This document shows, piece by piece, positions 60,106 through 64,000 of a DNA stretch of 64,000 bases. Source of the stretch: Nocardia sp. (GTDB lineage: Bacteria > Actinomycetota > Actinomycetes > Mycobacteriales > Mycobacteriaceae); the NCBI RefSeq assembly GCF_025465275.1, contig NZ_JAODNK010000144.1, positions 1 through 64,000 of the forward strand, read 5' to 3'. The notes under the pieces were generated by a model. It was not told the DNA's origin, made no database searches, and saw only the letters and a program-made list of their open reading frames with translations. A program made the position numbers and the translations under genes. Positions within the stretch are counted from its first letter, which is position 1, and every line of letters starts with the position of its first letter.

Positions 60106-60222
60106 CGGTTGTCGCCAAGACGCCTATACGGTCGTCATTCCCGCTGGTCGGGGGTGGCGGCCGACTTTTTTCCGGTGTGGGACGCGCCGGTTCCGAGATA
60201 CATCTGAATCCGAGAATTGTGG

Positions 60223-60242
60223 GTGCTTGCACTAGCTAGCAC
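60223..60242. promoter_or_regulatory. Inverted repeat GTGCTTGC-ACTA-GCTAGCAC before hydrolase 1
   Basis: An imperfect 8 bp inverted repeat with ACTA spacer, 48 bp upstream of the hydrolase ATG. A near-identical element lies at 61433 before the paralogous hydrolase, and a related one at 58293 before the XRE gene. Likely bound by the same regulator. Confidence 0.6.
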
Positions 60243-60290
60243 GCTCCGGCAAGAGTTACTGTATCGAGCAGTAACACAAAGGAGTGTCCA

Positions 60291-61313
60291 ATGCGGGCAA
60301 TGCTGCCTAATAGAGCGGACCTCACCCGGTGGGTCCAGAACCGGGTGCGAGCGCACCGCGCCGACCTGCGGACTCGGACCTACGCGAACGCGGATCTGAA
60401 TCCGCCCGCCGGTCCGTACGAGGTCGTTCCGGTCACCACCACCGACGGTGCGCATCTGCGGGTGCACGCCTACGGTCCTGCCGACGGCAATGTCCTGGTG
60501 CTGGTGCACGGGTGGACCTGCTGCCTCGAGTACTGGACCCCTCAGATCAACGCCTTCGCCGACGACTACCGCGTCATCGCCTACGACGTGCGCGGGCACG
60601 GGGAGAGCGAAGCGGGCACCGCCCCACTCACCACCGATCAGCTCGCCGCGGATCTGGAAGCCGTGCTGGATGCCACGCTGGCCTCCGGTCAGCGCGCAGT
60701 TCTGGTGGGCCACAGTCTCGGCGGTATGACCGTGCAGGCGTGGGCCGGGCGATATCCGCGGCAGGTGCAGCAGCGCGCGGCCGCGGTGCTGCTCACCAAT
60801 ACGGCTGCGGGACAGCTCATTGCCGAGACCACCGTGCTGCCGTTCTTCAATCGCGGCGCCGTGCGACTGCCGTTCCTGGCGGGGCTGCTCGGTTTGAGCC
60901 TGCCGATTGTGTTCCCGCCGGTCGCGCCGGTGCGATGGTTGCTGCGCCGGCAGATCATGAGCCTGGATACGACCGGCGATATCGCGGAATTCGCGCAGAA
61001 CATCGTGCGGTCCTGCCCGGCGCGGGTGCGCGGGCGGTTCGGCACCCTGCTGTCGTATCTGGACGTGGGGCGCGGTGCGGCGAATCTGACCGTGCCGACC
61101 TCCATCATCGCGGGCTCGGCCGACGATATGACGCCGGTGGTGCACGCGGATCGGATCGTCGAAATGCTCACCGAGGCGGGCAGTCTGGACGGTTATCGCA
61201 TCCTGCCGACCGGTCATCTCGGCAATGTCGAGGCATATCGGGAGTTCAACGGTGAACTCGCGCGAGTGGCCGGTACGGCGTTCGGCGCGGCGCAGCAGGT
61301 CGTCGGCGCCTGA
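60291..61313 (+). CDS. Alpha/beta hydrolase 1 (paralogue of the 61495 gene)
   Basis: A 340-residue cytosolic-type alpha/beta hydrolase. The oxyanion region is LVLVHGWTCCLEYWTPQINA, the nucleophile elbow LVGHSLGGMTVQAWAGRYP, the Asp in IIAGSADDMTPVVHAD and the His in LPTGHLGNVEAY. Esterase or haloalkane/epoxide hydrolase-like activity is possible; substrate unknown. The start is well defined by AAAGGAG. It shares ribosome binding site, promoter element and fold with the next gene, so they arose by duplication. Confidence 0.85.
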   Translation: MRAMLPNRADLTRWVQNRVRAHRADLRTRTYANADLNPPAGPYEVVPVTTTDGAHLRVHAYGPADGNVLVLVHGWTCCLEYWTPQINAFADDYRVIAYDVRGHGESEAGTAPLTTDQLAADLEAVLDATLASGQRAVLVGHSLGGMTVQAWAGRYPRQVQQRAAAVLLTNTAAGQLIAETTVLPFFNRGAVRLPFLAGLLGLSLPIVFPPVAPVRWLLRRQIMSLDTTGDIAEFAQNIVRSCPARVRGRFGTLLSYLDVGRGAANLTVPTSIIAGSADDMTPVVHADRIVEMLTEAGSLDGYRILPTGHLGNVEAYREFNGELARVAGTAFGAAQQVVGA

Positions 61314-61432
61314 CGGATGTGTCGTAGAACACAGCTATAACCCGACTTCGGTGCGGTGACGGTGAATGCCGTTGCGACGGAACGGGTATCCCGGAAGAAG
61401 GGTCGCAGGCGGCGGATCGAAAAATATCTGCC

Positions 61433-61450
61433 GCTTGCACTAGCAAGCAC
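61433..61450. promoter_or_regulatory. Inverted repeat GCTTGC-ACTA-GCAAGC before hydrolase 2
   Basis: A perfect 6 bp inverted repeat with the same ACTA spacer as the element at 60223, followed by AC and, 5 bp later, a GCTAGC. It lies 45 bp before the hydrolase ATG. The shared spacer and arms point to one regulator for both hydrolase genes. Confidence 0.6.
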
Positions 61451-61494
61451 TACAGCTAGCGCGGTAGTGTGCCCTGGAACACAAAGGAGTGCTC

Positions 61495-62493
61495 ATGCTG
61501 GTGAAGCTGCCCGAGGTGGGCACTGACATGGTGACCGCCCGATTCCGTGCCGGACTGCGGTCCCGCATCTACAAGACCGAGTCGCTGAATACGCCGCGAC
61601 CGTCCGACATCATTCCGGTCACCACCCGTGACGGCGCCCGGCTGCGAGTACACGCGTACGGCCCCGCCGACGGCGATGTCATCGTCCTCGCCCACGGCTG
61701 GTCCTGTGCCATCGAATACTGGAACCCGCAGATCAATGCGTTCGCCGGGGAGTACCGGGTGTACGCCTACGATCAGCGCGGCCACGGCGAAAGCGAGAGC
61801 GGCCGCAGGGCTTTCGGAGCCGATCAGCTCGCCGACGACTTCTCCGATGTCCTGGACGCGGTGCTGCGCCCGGGGCAGCGCGCGACGCTCGTCGGTCACA
61901 GCATGGGCGGCATGACCATCCAGGCCTGGGCGCAGCGTTATCCGCAGCAGGTCGCCCAGCGTGCCGCCTCGGTACTGCTGGCCACCACCGCGGCACGGCG
62001 AATCCCCAACCGCGCCACCGTACTTCCGGTCTTCAATGATCTGATTCCGGCACCCGACTGGCTGTCGCTGGCGCTCTTCGGCACCCCGCTTCCGCTGCCC
62101 GGCGGCCGGGCGGTCAATGTGATCGCCAAGCACCGGCTGCTCAATGCCGCGGCAACCGGCGACCAGGTCGCCTTCGGTACCGCGATCGTCCGCTCGTGCC
62201 GTCCGGCTACGCGCGCCGCGGTCGCCCGCAGCCTGCTGCACCTCGACTTGCACGGTGCGGCAGCCAATTTGACGGTGCCGACCAGCGTGGTCGCCGGTTC
62301 GTACGACAAGCTGCTGCCGGAGGAGCACTCCCGCGAAATCGCCGACACCCTGGCCGATTCCGGGTATCTCGACCGCTACCTCATCCTGCCCACCGGTCAC
62401 CTGGTGAACATCGAGGCCGAGGATGCCTTCAATGCCGAACTCGCCCGGGTGATCCGGGCGGGCCGCCGCAGCATGGTCGCCGCCGCGGGCTGA
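61495..62493 (+). CDS. Alpha/beta hydrolase 2 (paralogue of the 60291 gene)
   Basis: 332 residues, similar to hydrolase 1 throughout: VLAHGWSCAIEYWNPQINAF, nucleophile LVGHSMGGMTIQAWAQRYP, Asp in VVAGSYDKLLPEEH and His in LPTGHLVNIEAEDAF. The ATG is placed 5 bp after AAAGGAG; a GTG 6 bp earlier overlaps that site. Own promoter element at 61433. Followed by a strong bidirectional terminator. Substrate unknown. Confidence 0.85.
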   Translation: MLVKLPEVGTDMVTARFRAGLRSRIYKTESLNTPRPSDIIPVTTRDGARLRVHAYGPADGDVIVLAHGWSCAIEYWNPQINAFAGEYRVYAYDQRGHGESESGRRAFGADQLADDFSDVLDAVLRPGQRATLVGHSMGGMTIQAWAQRYPQQVAQRAASVLLATTAARRIPNRATVLPVFNDLIPAPDWLSLALFGTPLPLPGGRAVNVIAKHRLLNAAATGDQVAFGTAIVRSCRPATRAAVARSLLHLDLHGAAANLTVPTSVVAGSYDKLLPEEHSREIADTLADSGYLDRYLILPTGHLVNIEAEDAFNAELARVIRAGRRSMVAAAG

Positions 62494-62511
62494 TACCTAT
62501 TTCCAGAAGAA

Positions 62512-62553
62512 CCGAAGCGCCCCTTCCCCAATGACGTGGAAGGGGCGCTTCGG
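62512..62553. terminator. Perfect 16 bp hairpin, bidirectional terminator
   Basis: CCGAAGCGCCCCTTCC (62512-62527) pairs with GGAAGGGGCGCTTCGG (62538-62553) around a 10 bp loop, midway between the convergent hydrolase 2 and purU genes. Confidence 0.92.
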
Positions 62554-62572
62554 CTTAGGCCGGGAAACCGCG

Positions 62573-63463
62573 TCAGGAGAAGACGACGGTGCGGCGGCCG
62601 TGCACGAGAATGCGGCCCTCGAGATGCCAGCGCAGTCCGCGGGCCAGCACCACGCGTTCGATATCGCGGCCCTGACGCACCATGTCGTGCACGGTGTCGG
62701 CGTGGTCGATGCGGGTGACGTCCTGCTCGAGGATCGGTCCCGCGTCGAGCTCCGGGGTCACGTAGTGGCAGGTCGCGCCGATCAGCTTCACACCGCGGGC
62801 GAAGGCCTGGTGGTACGGGCGCGCGCCCACGAAGGACGGCAGGAAGCTGTGGTGGATATTGAGCGCCTTGCCCGCCCAGTGCTCGCACAGCTGCGCGGGC
62901 AGCACCTGCATGAAGCGGGCCAGCACAACCGCGTGCGGATCGTGCACGTCGACCAGTGCACGCACCTGCTCGAAGGCGGGTCCGCGTTCGGCCGGATCCT
63001 TCGGGAACGGCACATAGTGGAATTTGACGCCGTGCGCCTCGGTCATGCCCGCGAGGTCGGGGTGGTTGCCGATGACGGCCTCGATGGTGGCGGGCAGTTC
63101 CCCGCTGCTCGCGCGGCCCAGCAGGTCGTGCAGGCAGTGGCCGTCCTTGCTGACCAGCAGCACCGCGCGGCGGCGCTCACCCGAATCGTGCACCTGCCAT
63201 TCGGTTTCCGGGCCCAGTTCGGCGGCGACGGCGGTGAAGCGTGCGCGCAACTCGTCGAGTCCGAACGGAACGGTGCCGGCCTTGATGGCCTGCCGGGTGA
63301 AGAACCAGCCGATATCCGGATCGGAGTGGTAGCCGGCCTCCACGATCGAACCGCCGAAATCGGCGATGAACGAGGTGATGCGGGCAATGATGCCGGGACG
63401 GTCCGGGCAGCCCAGGGTCAGCACATAACGACGATCGTCCGGGTCGCCAGGGGCAGAGCTCAT
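62573..63463 (-). CDS. purU: Formyltetrahydrofolate deformylase
   Basis: A 296-residue enzyme releasing formate and tetrahydrofolate from 10-formyl-THF. An N-terminal ACT domain (LTLGCPDRPGIIARITSFIA) precedes the formyltransferase-like domain with NIHHSFLPSFVGARPYHQAF and ATCHYVTPELDAGPI, holding the catalytic Asn, His and Asp. The ATG at 63463 is chosen; a longer in-frame start would translate into repeat copy E and lacks homology. It lies between a terminator and repeat copy E. Confidence 0.94.
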   Translation of the reverse strand: MSSAPGDPDDRRYVLTLGCPDRPGIIARITSFIADFGGSIVEAGYHSDPDIGWFFTRQAIKAGTVPFGLDELRARFTAVAAELGPETEWQVHDSGERRRAVLLVSKDGHCLHDLLGRASSGELPATIEAVIGNHPDLAGMTEAHGVKFHYVPFPKDPAERGPAFEQVRALVDVHDPHAVVLARFMQVLPAQLCEHWAGKALNIHHSFLPSFVGARPYHQAFARGVKLIGATCHYVTPELDAGPILEQDVTRIDHADTVHDMVRQGRDIERVVLARGLRWHLEGRILVHGRRTVVFS

Positions 63464-63553
63464 ACTGGTCAGCCTATTCGGCCGCCCCTGGCCCGTAGCG
63501 CCCGGCCGGGGTCGGCCATTTCCTCGGAACGTCAGCCGGGTGGCAGCAAAGGC

Positions 63554-63680
63554 GACAACTGATTTCGTGCGGGTCGGGTAACTCCGGGGGACGTCCAAAA
63601 TTGGTGTCGCACTCAACCGCCGCTACGCGTGCACAACTTTGCACGGCTCTCTGCTGTGCGCCGAAGTTACGGAGAGGCGG
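63554..63680 (+). repeat. 128 bp dispersed repeat, copy E
   Basis: Begins GACAACTGATTTCGTGCGG and ends GTTACGGAGAGGCGG. Its last 14 bp overlap the end of the GNAT gene on the opposite strand and supply its final residues (PASP and stop). It is located between purU and that gene. Confidence 0.93.
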
Positions 63681-64000
63681 GACAGTAGAAGGGATCGGCG
63701 TAGCGGAATTCGCCCTTGATCTCGGAGTCGTAGGCGGTGAGCGGGCGGATCTGGAAGTGCGAGGTCCAGTCCGACTGGTCGGGGACGATGCCGAGGCGGG
63801 TGCCGGGGGCGAAGCCGAAGCGGGGGTAGTAATCGAGGTGGCCTACGAGGCCGATCAGCGGCTCGTCGAGGGCGTCGGCGGCGCCGAGGGCGGCGTGCAT
63901 GAGGGCGGAGCCGACACCCCTGGCCTGTGCGTCGGTACGGACGCCGATCGGGCCGAGAGCGAGCACGGGGAAGGGGCCGACCGCGGCGCGGGTGAGGCAG
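63667..64000 (-). CDS. GNAT-family N-acetyltransferase (C-terminal part; runs off the window)
   Basis: The last 110 residues of a GNAT enzyme; the start lies beyond the window. The acetyl-CoA loop GVRTDAQARGVGSALMHAAL and the LVGHLDYYPRFGFAPG motif define the family. Substrate unknown. Its final residues (FYCPASP) and stop lie in repeat copy E, as with the TetR gene and copy D. Confidence 0.82.
   Translation of the reverse strand, partial: CLTRAAVGPFPVLALGPIGVRTDAQARGVGSALMHAALGAADALDEPLIGLVGHLDYYPRFGFAPGTRLGIVPDQSDWTSHFQIRPLTAYDSEIKGEFRYADPFYCPASP

Noticed and set aside
63464..63616. A 51-codon N-terminal extension of PurU
   Set aside because: It would be translated from repeat copy E and does not belong to the ACT domain; the ATG at 63463 fits the family length.
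38956..63680. The 128 bp repeats as a CRISPR array or integron sites
   Set aside because: Copies are kilobases apart with no regular spacers, cas genes or integrase nearby.
1..64000. tRNA, rRNA or insertion-sequence transposase genes
   Set aside because: None could be recognised on either strand; no transposase or integrase motif was found in any plausible frame.

Overview
The window is high-GC DNA (GTG, TTG and GTGA/ATGA-coupled starts, strong third-position GC) from a mycolic-acid actinomycete, most likely Nocardia or a close relative. The evidence is the gene set: aceA followed by a fadB2-type dehydrogenase; a TetR / DUF445 / XRE / HBHA / DUF2516 run that, from memory, matches Mycobacterium tuberculosis Rv0472c-Rv0476; an EspG-like protein; a mycobacterial DsbA plus VKOR pair; and a trans-acting enoyl reductase relative. 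No rRNA, tRNA, CRISPR array, phage or intact insertion sequence was seen.

Layout. 1-3.8 kb: secreted hydrolases (a lipase cut by the window edge, a GH20 hexosaminidase and an S15-like peptidase preceded by a 36-codon small ORF). 4.0-8.9 kb: a DrrAB-type ABC exporter with a convergent AfsR/SARP regulator; GTCAGG direct repeats at SARP-like 11-12 bp pitch sit directly before the exporter. 9.0-18.9 kb: an amino-sugar catabolic locus. A sugar ABC importer and a DeoR regulator run leftward. An AgaS-type SIS protein, a ROK kinase, NagA/AgaA, two PfkB kinases and a class II aldolase run rightward. The set fits N-acetylgalactosamine to tagatose phosphates to triose phosphates. 19.2-29 kb: an NMT1/THI5-type ABC importer, XdhC, UraD and UraH (ureide branch of purine breakdown, with no uricase in view), and a 2OG-Fe dioxygenase coupled to an M20-family protein that lacks two expected metal ligands. 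29-37 kb: two large NB-ARC/TPR proteins (one with a frame disruption near its 5' end), three small genes, a DUF1772 membrane protein and a secreted lipase. 37.6-43 kb: aceA, fadB2 and a MetE-like protein that has lost three of its four zinc ligands. 43-55.7 kb: an accessory block with an AI-2E-type permease, alcohol dehydrogenase, ZIP transporter, HtrA-like protease, VKOR/DsbA, PPK2, EspG, a secreted propeller-like protein, an enoyl reductase relative and an ABC1 kinase. 56-64 kb: the conserved TetR-DUF445-XRE-hbhA-DUF2516 run, two paralogous hydrolases, purU and a truncated GNAT gene.

The most unusual structure is a family of five 127-129 bp repeats at 38956, 39291, 40423, 55905 and 63554. 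All share the same ends (GACAACTG and GGCGG), and they carry small hairpins, one with a compensatory base-pair change. They sit exactly at gene borders. Two copies supply the last codons of neighbouring genes, and two copies in direct orientation bracket the 15 kb block that separates aceA-fadB2 from the hbhA group. At least two other dispersed repeat types are present. The zinc-site-less MetE and this repeat family are the two observations I consider most worth following.
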